This document shows positions 48,739-60,545 of a stretch of 64,000 nt of DNA, one piece after another. Position 1 is the stretch's first letter, and each line of letters begins with the position of its first letter. The stretch comes from Cyanoderma ruficeps (taxonomy: Eukaryota > Chordata > Aves > Passeriformes > Timaliidae). Location of the stretch: positions 4,591,722 through 4,655,721 of the forward strand of contig VZDJ01000052.1 of assembly GCA_008694505.1 (NCBI GenBank), in the 5' to 3' direction. Under the pieces are notes generated by a model. The model saw only the letters and a program-made list of their open reading frames with translations. It searched no databases and was not told the origin of the DNA. The position numbers were made by a program, and so were the translations under genes.

Positions 48739-49971
48739 ACCTTCCAGTTATAAAAGCACCAAGCTAAAAAAAAAAGCACCAATAACACACGTGTGTTCAG
48801 TAGAACTGGGCAGGGTTAGAGGATTCAAGAGGCAGTGCAGTTTGTTGTTGCCTTTCATTTCCCAACAAATTTGTTTTCCATACAAATTACTAAACAAAGT
48901 TATGGGAGACTCTTTATGGGCCCAGTATTGAAACAAAGTAACTGTGAAGATGTTCAAGTGTTTATGAAGAGTAATTACATTTAAAACACTCGAGGTCTGC
49001 AAGCATTCCACAGGCTCATCATTGCAAAGCACTTGTTTAAAATCCATCTTCACCTGTATTTGGATATTATGTTCCTTAACACCTTTGGCTGTTTTGGTCA
49101 CTCTACAGCCTCCCATGTGCTAATCCAGCTCTCTTATCTCCTTTACACACTGAGATAAATTTACTGGATTTAAACACTGGCTTTGATTATCTGTAGCTTC
49201 AACCTCTGTTTTCATAGAAGTCTTTGTTTACATTAGCAGAACATCTTAAGAAATTAAAAATTATGTCTTTAAAATGGAAAATTCCCTTTCAGCTCCTTGT
49301 TTCTTAAGTTTTCAGTCTTTCTTGTAATGCCATGTTGTTTTCCATTAGACCTGACACAGCAAACATTTAAAAAAACCTGAACACTCCAACCCACACCAAA
49401 CCTTCAGACAAATCAGTGACCACACTCCAGGGAAGGGTGATCATTTTCTACATTTTCTACTTACTGTATTCTCCCTGCACCTTTGATACCTTCGTCACCA
49501 ACACTAACACGGCCAAACAACATGGTTTCTAAAATTGTATCATCTACATCTGCCTTTGATGTTTTCCTTTCCCCCTCCCCCTCTTTTTTTAACACTTTGT
49601 ATAAGTATCATATTCATGGAAATGTAATAATAGCAAAAAGTTTATTTTGATGTTATTTCATTTAGGCGTGAAAGAAAAAAAACCACAGCTAGTCCCCAAA
49701 ATTCTTTTGGGCCAATTTAAACTATTTATTTTCAAAGTATGTTAATGAAACACTTCTAAATGGCAATATTTCCACTATTTAATTCTATTACCTTCAAGTA
49801 TTTAAAGGAGAAGTTAATAAAGCATTTATGTAATCTCTTAAAAATTTACAAAAAGCTTGTATACAAAACTCCTTCCATTTGTAGTTACATTATTACCTTC
49901 TTTATCAAGACAGGTATGTTTTACAGGAATTAAAAACTTAAAAACCACTTAGTCTCAGCAATAAACCTCTG

Positions 49972-49995
49972 TTTATTAAAATAACTGGTTTTATT
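49972..49995 (-). terminator. ESF1: ESF1 candidate polyadenylation signals
   Basis: Two AATAAA hexamers on the minus strand (49990-49995 and 49972-49977) lie 318-341 bp downstream of the ESF1 stop, giving a plausible 3' UTR of about 350 bp. A further AATAAA at 49725-49730 could give a longer 3' end. Confidence 0.55.
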
Positions 49996-50312
49996 ATTTA
50001 TAAATAAACCCATAATTATGATTTTTGTAGCCATCTTCAGCACTTCCATGATTTTTAAGAGATGACATGATACAAAAGAAACCACCCCAAAACCATCATT
50101 TCCTTACATATGTGCAAAACAGTATCTGTTGTGGCAAAAGACAAGAGCAATCATTACTCTGAACACTTCAAAATTCTCCAACACAGTTAAATGACTTTTC
50201 AGGACAGTTTAGGTGGTCAGGAATTGTTGGAGCAGGCTGCAGTAACTTTAACAGATGTCTCCAGTTAGAAAGGCTGGGATTAAAGTAAAGTCTGAGTAAG
50301 AACAAAGTTCAG

Positions 50313-50612
50313 TTATTTGATTTTCTGCTTTTTCCGTGCCTGAAACTCTTGGGTTTTATTTTTGACAGACTTTATTAGCATGGACAGGGCAGGATCTATG
50401 GCTTTCTTGGCAACCTCTCCTTTCTTTGCCATCTTGTTCTCCAGGCCCTTGTTTGCCTCCTTGAGATCTTGCTCCTTTTCTTCTCTTCGGCGAGCTTTCT
50501 CTTCCAGGATCTTTTCTACTGCTTTTGTCTTCTTGAAATTTGGATCTGAAGGATCCAAGTTAAACAGGGGAGAAGTAAACATGGCTTGGAATCTTGTATC
50601 AGCAACATTTAC
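50313..50612 (-). CDS. ESF1: ESF1 terminal coding exon with NUC153 motif and stop
   Basis: 99 codons plus TGA... the reading frame closes at 50313 after ARKKQKIK. The acceptor is TCTCCCTTCAG with GTAAATGTT following, so the exon starts at 50612 in phase 0 (VNVADTRF). The NUC153 motif covers roughly the first 30 residues, followed by a Lys/Glu-rich coiled segment and the conserved IDPALSMLIKSVKNKTQEFQ. Confidence 0.96.
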   Translation of the reverse strand, partial: VNVADTRFQAMFTSPLFNLDPSDPNFKKTKAVEKILEEKARRREEKEQDLKEANKGLENKMAKKGEVAKKAIDPALSMLIKSVKNKTQEFQARKKQKIK

Positions 50613-53600
50613 CTGAAGGGAGAAAAGAAGCATTTATTTTAGATAAACTTTTCCCGTGACAGGAAAGCTTTTAAGCCCAATAAAACATGAGCTGCTTCAG
50701 AAGTCACAGTTCATGAGATTCCTGGAATTGCTCCAGTCACAAAGTCAGGGAGTACACAATTACCTGGAAGTCATCTTCCAGTAATTCTTTCTTTTTCATA
50801 AGAAGTTTCTTTTTCTTCTTGCTCAAGTTCTGTTGTTCTACAATCTTTTTATAATTAAAATGTTTTCTGGTGTCATCCTCATCATCCATCATCAGGAGGG
50901 CCATTTCAGCCTGTTACAAAATAAGAAAGTCCATGGACACAATGAAAAAAAAAATCTAATAATAGCCTGTATGATTTTACATTTATTTAAATACGTTGAA
51001 ATAGGGTCATCAGGGCAGTATTATTTCATCTAGAAAAACACTATTTTAACATTTTGAGGTGTAGTATTAGTCCAAACTGATTTCCTTCTTATTCAGTTTT
51101 CAAACACAGTAACGATCTCATCTGACCATTGTACACCACAGCTTAGAAATAACTAATGGACACAATTTAATACTGATATTCATATAAAAAAATAAAAACT
51201 AACATATCTGGATCTAAGTAATTTCTTTAACGTGTTCTGAGAAGGAATGAAAAGAAAACATGAAATAGCAAATAACTCAATCTTCAAGGACAAAAATATA
51301 TAGGACAAGGTTTGAACTCACAAATACTGATACTTTCATACAATACTGATGTTAAAAAAATAAACTTGGCACTGGCCAACACACAAACAACTTCTCAGTA
51401 GTTTTTGTTCCAAAAGCTCTCACTATTAGAATTGTATATTTTTATTCTACTGCCATCCTGTGAAATTCTGCAGTTCCACTCACAAACACACACCAAATAC
51501 TTGCAGAATTCATGCAATGCAACATTTTTACATCACTTTACCTTCTGTTTTTCAACTTCATCTTCATCTTCTGAGGTACTTTCTACTGATTCTGGCTTCT
51601 TCTTTACACCTAAGTGCAAATACAAGGTATGAACACTTTTATCCAAGCTTATGCATGAGGGCACAATTTACCTACAGCTAACATTTCTAACTACATCTCA
51701 TTTTCTTGCAGTACAGGAAAAAGACTGTGAAGTTAAGAAAAAGACTGTGAAGTTAAGAAAAACCAAGACTTAAAGCAATAAAAACCCACTGAACAGTTCA
51801 ATTTAAGGAGGCAGCAACATTCAAATGGCATAAATAAGTCCAAGCCATGGTTTTACTGTATTTTTCCTAGAGCAGCAGAGAGAAGTATCACAATAGTGCA
51901 GAGAAACCCAGGACATCACAGCACTCCCAGGGTGTTTTCCAGTGGAAATGAAAAGATGACTGACTCTGCTCAGGCTGAATATTGTTCTGAGGAAGCTCCC
52001 CTACTCCCTCAGCATTCAGATACACAATGCTGATTAGACAGACACAATGAACAGTAACAGCACAAGACATTAGTCAAACCTAACTGCTAATGAAAACTGT
52101 TTAGAAATCCTACTAAATCAAATTATTCTCTTTGGAATGCCTGTAGATCTTGATCAAGGAAAAGCAGGAAAAGGAGAAGGTTTCCTGACCTGAACCACAC
52201 ACTCTGACCTTTGAGCTGGGAATGACATTCCCAGGCAATTGACTGCAGTCCACTGGGGGTACTCTGAAGGAAGATATTTGGCTTCATTTTGTTAAGACAG
52301 GTTTGTACTCTGACTAGAAATACAGACATGCCAGACACATGTCAAGTTATATCACTAAGGATACTCTGGAAGAGGATGTATTTCTTGAGGAAGGCTTTTT
52401 TTTCTGCCTGGACTATTCCCTTGACTATTTCTACATGGATTCCAAACTGGAAATGGATTTCCAGAAGAAACAAACCACCACCACGAAAAAATAAACTATC
52501 CTGATGCACAATGACATCAGGTCAAGAAGTAAACTATTGATTTAGTAGTTCCAGAAAATGCGCAGGAAAATCAGATTCAGATATGATATTGTTACCTAAA
52601 CCACACAATTTAATGTGTAGAAGGGAGAAATAAATGTCTTCTGTAGGACTTCAACAGCTATGGAGTATTTTCTATCTTTTAGAAGTGGCTAAAGTACACA
52701 AAAGGAGCACAGAAATACAATTGGAGACAATTATATGAGAAGTTAGAGCAGTACATTTCTTTTCTTTCCACATATTTCCCAAAGGAAAGTCATTCAAGTC
52801 ACCTTCCCTCCTCTTTCACTCACAGAAGTGATCCTTATGCCTTCAGAGTTCTCTGTGGCTGCAGATGGGGCTGAATAAGGAGTTGGGATCAAACTGAGCT
52901 CTTCTCCATGAAAATAAATTAGTAAACCCTTTATTTCTTACCTTGACACTATGCAGCTGATCAAACCAGCTTGGGACCTAAAATCACCCTTAGGACTCAA
53001 AGATTTGTGTCATACTGAAAATGGTTCTGCTTGAAAATTCACAAATGTATAGTTTTCTGTATTTTGAACATATTCCTGCCAGATTCCTTCTTCCCCCACA
53101 CATTCTGCTAGCCCCACCACACACACTTGTTGCACACTTATGGCAAACTGATTGCAAACCCTCAGATTTTTCCTATCACTTCATCCCCACTGCCACCTTT
53201 TAATCACATTTGTCCCACCTACAGCAGAAGGTACTTCAGTGTGAAGCAGAACTAATTGGTAGCTGCCAGCAGCCAGTAGAAAAAGTGTCCAGTTTCTGCT
53301 GTAATCCCCACTCAAGCTACCATTTGACTCTTTCCCAGGTCAAGAATTTTGTTTGCAACATTAACTTTGTGCATCAACAACTTTCCAGCTGACAGTTAAA
53401 AGCTCATCAGAACTTTGAGACTTCAGGTACAGAAATTCCAAATCAAAAACTCCTCTCACAAGACCTCTGCCTTAGTCAGAAACTTGAGTCAGTCTCAAAA
53501 ACCTTGCAAAGACACACAATAAATTAATCTTTTAATCTACTTTATCTTTCAAATGCAGGTTCTACAAATATATTCTGATTTTGTTGTTAAGCTCTTAGGT

Positions 53601-56600
53601 CCTTGCACTGGTTCTGCTCCCTTCTGGCTTTAAAAACTCATCAATTCTTACATAGATCATAAATTAGATCACAAGAAGGCATCTAATACTTTGGAACTAA
53701 TAGGAATTACAATAATGTGTGAAGAATTCCTCAAAGGTTCAACAGAAACTACGTTTAATGTGTTCTGAAACTGTTCAGTGATCTCCAAAAGCAGGGCCTT
53801 GCTCTCATGTTAATAAGCAATTACACTACTCAGCTATTAATTTTTCAACAGTTTAGGCTACAAGAGTCATTCTGTCTCCCTTTTCTAAGACCCCACAGAA
53901 GCTGATGCAGTAACAGTGAAACTGGCCAAGCCAAACCCAAGGCTTGGGAGGCTTTTTGAAGCAGTATGAGCATCAGTGTAAAATGAAAGTGACAATTTCT
54001 TCTCTTGACAATACGAAACTAGAGTCAAGCTTCTAGAATGCATCATCAAGGCTCATGTATCTGCAGCACTGGACATTTTAGCCTGTGGTACTATTAAAAA
54101 GTCACATGAAAAGTGTGCAAAGCAAGTACTGCCATGAACCCCACACAGACAGCTTTTGGACACAGCAGGCACAAAGAGTTTGTTCTACCTTGCCTCTCCC
54201 AAGTTTAAGAATCACTGCCTGCTTATCAGGAACAGTTATCAGGAACAAAGACATACCTGTGGAAAATATGCTTTAGCAGACTTCCCATAAAATCCACTTT
54301 TCCTTTCACAGCACTCAAGAGTTTTTAGGCCCTTGGTCTAGCAGCTCCTTCCACTCTTGCTTCCCTTCCACTGCCTCAGCTTGACTGAAACCAAGCTACA
54401 CAAGACTCTTGCATGTTACAGCCACCAAATGAATCCAGCACTCCTGCATCCTCAGTTTCTGCACTGGCCCACATGAGTCTGCAAATAAACCCTGCCATAT
54501 GCTTCTTCAGCATAATCAAAAATAATCTGACAGTCAGTTTAAGAGTGAAATTTCAATCTTCCAGGGGAATTGTGGAAGGCTGGTGAAAAATGATGGTCAT
54601 TTAAGTTGCCTGTACCCTAAAGACAAAGTTGGCAGAATTACAGCCAAGTCCAAAGATGACTGTAATCCATTTTCCCTCACTGGATAAGCTGTGCTTAAAA
54701 GCAACCCCAAATATGAGACAGAGGCTGTTCTGGGTAAATTTGGTGAAAGCCAAAGTTGTGCTGTGTAATTACCATTAAAATGTTAACTGGCTCACAGCCA
54801 GCCACTGAACTGTCCCTTTAGAACTTCTCCAGGGCTAACCACGTTCTGGTTTTCTCCTGTATCTCAGTAATTATCAGCAATCTTGAAGACAAAAAGCTTC
54901 ACTTTCTTAACCTTTATGTGTATTTAACTATCCTCAAAGCCTCCACAAACATTAAAGCCTATTCTTCATGTTATGGACAAGCATGAACTCATTCTCTGCT
55001 GAGCCCCCTTTAGGACACAACTTCTCACATAATTAAGAAGAAACAATTTTTTCCAGAGATTTCACAGAGAACAGCACACATCATATGAGAGGACCTAGGT
55101 ATATCTTGCTATTAAAGAAAAATTAAACTATTTGGGGGAGGGAATGGTTATTTTTACAACGAGTTACTTCAACCTACACACGAGCCATGCAGAAAGCATG
55201 GCAGAAAACAGAACTGCATGACACTTTGGACTGTGCTGGTTTTTTCTAAAATATGAACAGGACTCACTCCACTGTTCTATATCTCAGATTATCAAGCACA
55301 AAAATCATCCAGATTTTGGGGGTTAGTTATTTATTTTATCCTAGGATACATTTTAACCTTCAGGACAGAAGCCTGAGCTGGCAAGTATAAAATTAAGAGT
55401 AACTTACCCTTTTAAATGGAACTTGGATCTGCACTTCTATGCTCAAAAAAACCCCCAACCAAACAACAGACTGGTAATATTATTAAATCTGCTGCTATCT
55501 TCCTTATGCTTGTTTTCTTCTTTTGTTTTTATGTAATTTTTCTTCTTTTAATATACAATAATATGAGCCACCCTTAGGATCTGGCTCCCAGAAGTATGGG
55601 ACATCAGAAACTTACCTTTATTGATTTTACTCAGCAAAATCACTCAAAATAAATTTGTTGTTACCATGGCAAAAGTTAATTTAAACATCAGAATAAAAAG
55701 TTTGTAAAAAAGGTAACTTAGAAATCTAAACTGGGCAAGTTATTTTCTAAAATACTACATTTCACTAATGGGGTTTCTAAACAGCCAGTAAAAAGATGTA
55801 TCAGGCTAAGAGAAAAGTGATTTCTTCTCCAAGACAACTCTGTTTATGATGCAAAAACATTTGATGTTTTTGTAATTGACCCAAGTTTCAAAGGGACCCA
55901 TCTATATATGGCTGTTCCCATACAAAAAGACTTCAAAAGCAATGGAGTACTGAAATACTTTGGGGAGCAGCTTGTTTTTAACAGCCATCCCCAGAAACTG
56001 GGTAACTAATGGTCTCTGGTGAAAGCCAAGAGAATATTCCCTACCATTCCATCTATCACAATATCCATAATTTTACAGGAACAGCAATTTTAGGCAAATG
56101 CCACCTACTTCATTTAATTCTGAATATTCTGTCTCTGTGTTTAGTCCAGCCTTTGTTTTGAAAACTCAATATTTAACCAAAGGGTAGATTGACTCTAGAA
56201 GTTGCCTGTCTTGACTGACCTGTTTTCTCAAATTCTTCAGCAAAATAGGGGTCATTGAGATCAACATCAGGTGGAAGTTCATCTTCACTCTCTTCTTTCT
56301 CAGCAGCAGCCTGTAACAAAGCACAAACATTTCAATCAACATGTAACTACTATTTAAGTTGCACTGGAACGAGATGTTCTGTTAGTAGCTATGAAGATGA
56401 AAAGTGAAATGCTGCACATGGGCCATCAAAAAGCCAGAGCACACTAATAATTGATAGTAAAGACAAATCAACAATTTCAACCCCCTTTCATTTTGATTAG
56501 GCAGATGCCCAAACTGTGATGCATCAGACAACCATACAAATTAGAGGACCAGCACTGTTATGTCCTTACTTTATGTTCCACAAAAGCTGTGCTTGGGGAC

Positions 56601-57574
56601 AAACTTGAGTGAGAAAGTTCATTCTGTGCGGCAATTTTCAAAAAGCTGGAGTTTAGATTTAAAAGGACAAATTTTCTTGCTGGCAATAGTGTGTCATACA
56701 CCTTGCTCTTTAATTTATCAAACTGGACAAGGGTGTTCTGCTACACAAAGTTGCTGTGCTGCAGAACAGTGCTGCTTACTCCATTTTGAGCACTTACCAG
56801 CTTAAAGAAGTTACTCACCAAGTGCCAGTTACAACTACCTGACATGCACAGAGTAACTCAAGGCGTAGAGTTTACTCTTAGAAGTGTAATTCAGCAGTGT
56901 GAGTTACACTGGGAGTAATTTAAGACTTTAGAGAACCTAGATTCTGCGTGCCACATGCCTTTTTTTTAATTTCTTTTCCCTCTTGCAAATTTGAATAGTT
57001 CTTTGCAGCTATTAATCCTTTGCTATTACAGCTCTGGGAAGCAAGTCTGTATTATTTTAGCTCCGAAATTTCCAAACCTACAATTATCATTGTCATAACA
57101 ACTTTGGAATTGATACGCACACAGCAGCGAAAAGACCGCTTCTAATGCATTAAAAATGCAAATTAAAGCCAATTATCATTATTATGACTAATTTATCTTT
57201 ACAGCAGCACAAGTAGATAAAAGATGTTTTGTGTAAGCATATGTGTGGTCAGGAGTATGCTGAATATCCTTTTGCTCTGTAGGTTTGATGATAATCTCAG
57301 TACATTCACATGAGTGACCACTGCATATTCTAATTTTTAAGCAGCACTGGCAGCTGGACAATTTATCTTGTTTATCTGAAGAAAACATTAACAACAAATT
57401 AAGAAAACAAACAAACAACAACTCCCCCTCAAATGGCCAATAGAAACATTACCTTTCTCTTTTTCTTAAGAAGTCTTTTTTCTTTCTTCTTCTCTAGATA
57501 TTTTTGCCATGGTGTCAGGTTATCCTTTCCTTCCAACCTGTTTTTGACCATTTCTTCAGCGCTTTCTTTGAGAC
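50313..57574 (-). CDS. ESF1: ESF1 (nucleolar pre-rRNA processing protein), 3' five exons, partial
   Basis: Five minus-strand exons (57453-57574, 56220-56310, 51542-51609, 50764-50910, 50313-50612) join in phase and encode about 242 residues matching the C-terminal third of vertebrate ESF1. The order is LKESAEEMVKNRLEGKDNLT, a Lys/Arg-rich coil, the acidic DVDLNDPYFAEEF segment, a Ser/Glu/Asp-rich linker, AEMALLMMDDEDDTRKHFNY, a basic KKKKKLLMKKK run, and the NUC153 motif DTRFQAMFTSPLFNLDPSDP with NFKKTK. The protein ends ...ARKKQKIK. ESF1 is a nucleolar factor needed for early 18S rRNA processing in the small-subunit processome. The alternating acidic and basic low-complexity blocks are typical of the family. 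The 5' two thirds of the gene lie beyond the right edge. No disabling change is seen. Confidence 0.96.
50764..50910 (-). CDS. ESF1: ESF1 coding exon: AEMALLMMDDEDDTRKHFNY
   Basis: 147 nt, phase 0 at both ends (GTTACAG acceptor, TTCCAG|GTAATT donor). Encodes AEMALLMMDDEDDTRKHFNY, the KIVEQQNLSKKKKKLL block and ELLEDDFQ, all close to the human protein. Confidence 0.97.
51542..51609 (-). CDS. ESF1: ESF1 coding exon: acidic linker VKKKPESVESTSEDEDEVEK
   Basis: 68 nt with a CACTTAG acceptor and a CAGAAG|GTAAAG donor. The acidic Ser/Glu/Asp-rich linker is the least conserved stretch of ESF1. Phase (2 nt then 22 codons) fits both neighbouring exons exactly. Confidence 0.9.
51610..56219 (-). other. 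ESF1 intron, about 4.6 kb
   Basis: AT-rich intron with a 20-bp tandem duplication at 51721-51760. No snoRNA box C/D or H/ACA structure could be recognised with confidence, and no repeat family was identified. Confidence 0.6.
51721..51760. repeat. 20-bp tandem duplication
   Basis: AAGACTGTGAAGTTAAGAAA occurs twice head to tail without mismatch, suggesting a recent slippage event. Lies in an ESF1 intron. Confidence 0.95.
56220..56310 (-). CDS. ESF1: ESF1 coding exon: DELPPDVDLNDPYFAEEF
   Basis: 91 nt, beginning in phase 0 (GTTACAG acceptor) and ending in phase 1 at ACAG|GTCAGT, a donor with C at +3, which is uncommon. Contains the DVDLNDPYFAEE motif shared with human ESF1. Confidence 0.95.
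57453..57574 (-). CDS. ESF1: ESF1 coding exon: LKESAEEMVKNRLEGKDNLT
   Basis: 122 nt with a TTTTTTCTAG acceptor and a GAAAG|GTAATG donor. Encodes LKESAEEMVKNRLEGKDNLT, PWQKYLEKKKEKR and a basic end. It is the most 5' ESF1 exon found in the window; the preceding exon (KYRQLLQ...KWVPG in mammals) is not seen up to 64000. Confidence 0.95.
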
Positions 57575-57899
57575 CTAGAAAAAAAGCCATAGTAAATTAA
57601 AAAAATGTGATGAATCTGAATATTTTTAATCAACTCCCTTCTCCTCTGTAAAAGAATAATCTAGCTTTTATTCAACAAGTCCGTGGAAACAGCATAAATA
57701 TTGCCCAAAACCCCATCTTTATAAAGATTGCTTTACAGGATGTGTTTTTCCAAATAAAACATTCCTCCAGTAAAAACTGTACAAGAGTCAGAAGAGTTTG
57801 CCATGTGATATCTGATTCCCAACACTCCTGCTGCTCCTCAGAAAGGTCCCTTCCCCAGACATTCAACTGTGCAGTCTACAGATGCCAGAATGAGTAACA

Positions 57900-58335
57900 C
57901 TGATGCTTTGGGAAGGCTGGCCTGGAACAGAGACTGGACAGAGCTAAGAGAATAAAGTAGGGATTTATTAAAAGGCCTTTAAGGATCCACCTTGGGCAGG
58001 ACAGGGCCTGGCCAGGGCTACACCCAAGGTGGACCCAAAATGGTCACAAAATGGCTGACCGGTCACGAGGTCTCACACTTTTGTAAGTTTTGGTCCATTT
58101 GCATATTGGGGTTTAATTGTCCAGTTACAACTTCAGATTATGAAGCCCCATCCTTCTTGTTTTCTCTCTTCAGCCCAGCATGGGTTGTGCTTTTGGGCCT
58201 GAAAACTTGTAACCATTGTCCTTGGTGTCCAGCAGGAAAAGGATTTGGTTTATCTCCCTACTCTGTGCAGAGAGCTCACTGACAGTGAATATCAGGCCCA
58301 GAACTGCACCCCTGGGCAGCACAGAGTCTGAAAAA
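57900..58335 (-). mobile_element. Solo LTR of an endogenous retrovirus (antisense)
   Basis: Read on the minus strand, the segment ends with a typical avian ERV R-U5 arrangement: CCTTAAAGGCCTTTTAATAA (polyadenylation hexamer AATAAA), a pyrimidine-rich stretch, CTCTGTCCAGTCTCTGTTCC, and a terminal ...GCATCA. Upstream are U3-like motifs including an ATTAAACCCC run. No gag, pol or env sequence and no second copy are present within the window, so it is a solo LTR. The outer edge near 58335 is approximate, and no target-site duplication could be settled by eye. It lies in an ESF1 intron, in the same sense as the gene, so its AATAAA could offer a cryptic poly(A) site. Confidence 0.8.
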
Positions 58336-60494
58336 CATGAAAGCTCAAACTTAAGGCATCAACACAATAAAACCAACAGACATACAAAGAGCCCTTATGT
58401 CTAATGTACCACACTATCATTAGTTAAGATTCTGAATTAGTTTAGATTCTGAATTGCTGAAGCTTTTCATCTGTGACAATACTCTGACAATGCTGCAGGA
58501 TCTCTGCTGACCATTAGCATTTTTCATTCTAGAAAAGCAAACCCCATACAAGTGCAACATGTCTGGCTCTTAATAATTCTGGCCTAACAGGACCAGGCAG
58601 TTAGGATTGGATGTGTGACTTAGGTTTACATTGAATTCCATAATTTAGCACAGACACCCACTGTTTCTATACCCAGCATTTGCACCTGCATAGACAAATG
58701 TGTCCTAACCTTTAAGCTTTTTGTAAATAGAGCAGAGTGAAGTTTTCTATAAATATGCATCATTAGACTATGTAAGAACATCACCCTAAAATTAAATCCA
58801 TTAAGTAACTGAAGCATTCCCATTTTACATGCAGAATACTTAAATCCAGAATATGCACTTCTTTTAAAAGCAATCTTCTAATTTTGGTAAAAAACTCCAT
58901 ACACATCAGGAATACTTTTCTAAAATTCATTGCATCACAGAGCACTTGGATGTTATGAGGATGAAACCTGATTTCAGATGTACCCTATAAACCTTCAGCC
59001 TGCTCTTCACAAGATGGGCATTTGCAAAAATAAAATTTCATGATCTAAGGAGATGAAGTGACTTGCCTTGCAATGCACTGGAGCACAATTCAGTGGAAGA
59101 AACAGAGTCCACTTCCCTGGTAGGAGCTAACAGCCTGGCTAATGAAGTATTTTCCTCCTGCCTGCAACTCCTTGCTTTATTCACTACACATTTTCTTTTT
59201 AACCTCTGTAACAAATCAATCAGATAGCCTACAGGTAACATCGTCTCCCACAAAGGGATTGAACTATCCTGGGAGTTTGTAGGAATCCCCTTTCTGCTTT
59301 GCTCTCCAAGCCTGATATTTGTTGTCTCTTCCCCAGTCCTACTTCTAGTGGTCTCCCTTCAGCTTTCTCTTCTGCCATGCCAGTCCAGTCCTGACCCGAC
59401 CACATCCTAGTCTCTCACCCCTCATTCCAGTTTGATTGCTTAGAAATCATACTCAGACCCCTCCAGATGTCTCAGACTAGATCCCATTTTTTTCTCCCAG
59501 ATTTCTCAGTTGCCAAGTCCCCATTCCTCATCATTCCTTCCAGCTCCCCTCAGTATGGAAGGACTGAAAACAGTGATCATGATGGCAGAAACAGCTCTCA
59601 TGGACAGCTCTAGCTGTCCCCAGAAGACAAGACAGAACATTTTTCTGAAAAATTGCAAACACTAATCCCTGGTTTTGTGCTCGTCGATGCTCCAAAAATA
59701 ACTTCCAAGGCTGGGGAGCTGGTTACAACTTGTCTGAAAGACAAAGTGTGGACAAGATCTAAAATCATATTAAACCATAGAATCGTAGGAGGGAAAGAGT
59801 GGAGCAAAAACAAGATAAAGGATCCTTCTACTGCTCTGGAAAGGTGCCAGAATGAACAGTAAGTGGCAAACTCTTACAGCCACAAAAACTGGGTACTTAA
59901 CCAGCAAACAAATCAGAGCCACGATAAAGGAAGGCTTTTGCATAGATTCACTAAAAACATGCCATTAAGAAACTCTCATAAAACAAGAACAAATATTTAG
60001 TTATCTTCAAAGTCCATGAAAGCAGAGTCATCAGCTTCCTTGAAATTGAACCACTGTAACTTTGGCTACTTTGCAGTGCTCTCATGGAAAAAATTACTGG
60101 TCAGGTAACGACCTTGCAGATTCTCTTTGAAGATAGTAAATACAGAATTCAAAAGAAGGTATGTCACATCTCCAGCAAAAGAGAGACCCAAAATCTGAAA
60201 GGAAGTTACAATATTTCTGATTTATTTGCCTGGAAAATGGAATCATTTGATCCATCTGGCACTGAAGAACTTGGAGGAAAATGCAGCCCTTTCTTGTGGT
60301 ATTTGGCAGAACCATGAAAGGCATTACAGTTTCTCCACAGATTAGAATGGCTTAGAAACTACTGTCCAGACCACTTCCCGAGAATAAGAGTGTAGTGGTC
60401 AAATGGATTTTGATTGCAGAAGGGGAAAGGAATTGTCTACTTTAGGTAGAAATATTAGCTGGCCATAGAAAGGTCTAACATATGTACCCTTATT

Positions 60495-60545
60495 GATTTT
60501 TTTTTTTTTTTAGGATTAATGAACCACAATAGTTTTATTTAATCT
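60495..60545 (-). repeat. Oligo(T) tract with upstream AATAAA: retrocopy-like 3' end (minus)
   Basis: On the minus strand an AATAAA (plus-strand TTTATT near 60535-60540) is followed about 20-25 nt later by a run of 14 or more A. This is the layout of a polyadenylated transcript copied into DNA, although internal A-runs also arise by slippage. The body to the right (60550-61100) was not identified. Confidence 0.35.

Larger units (their letters stand above)
41291..50312. other. TASP1-ESF1 intergenic region
   Basis: AT-rich sequence with a two-copy 22-bp repeat (41912-41955), a CR1 terminus (42177-42280), a CpG-dense pocket (44240-44415) and a possible LTR remnant (48420-48738). The minus frames at 43867-44247 and plus frame at 46337-46729 have no recognised homology. 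The ESF1 3' UTR occupies about 49970-50312. Confidence 0.65.
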
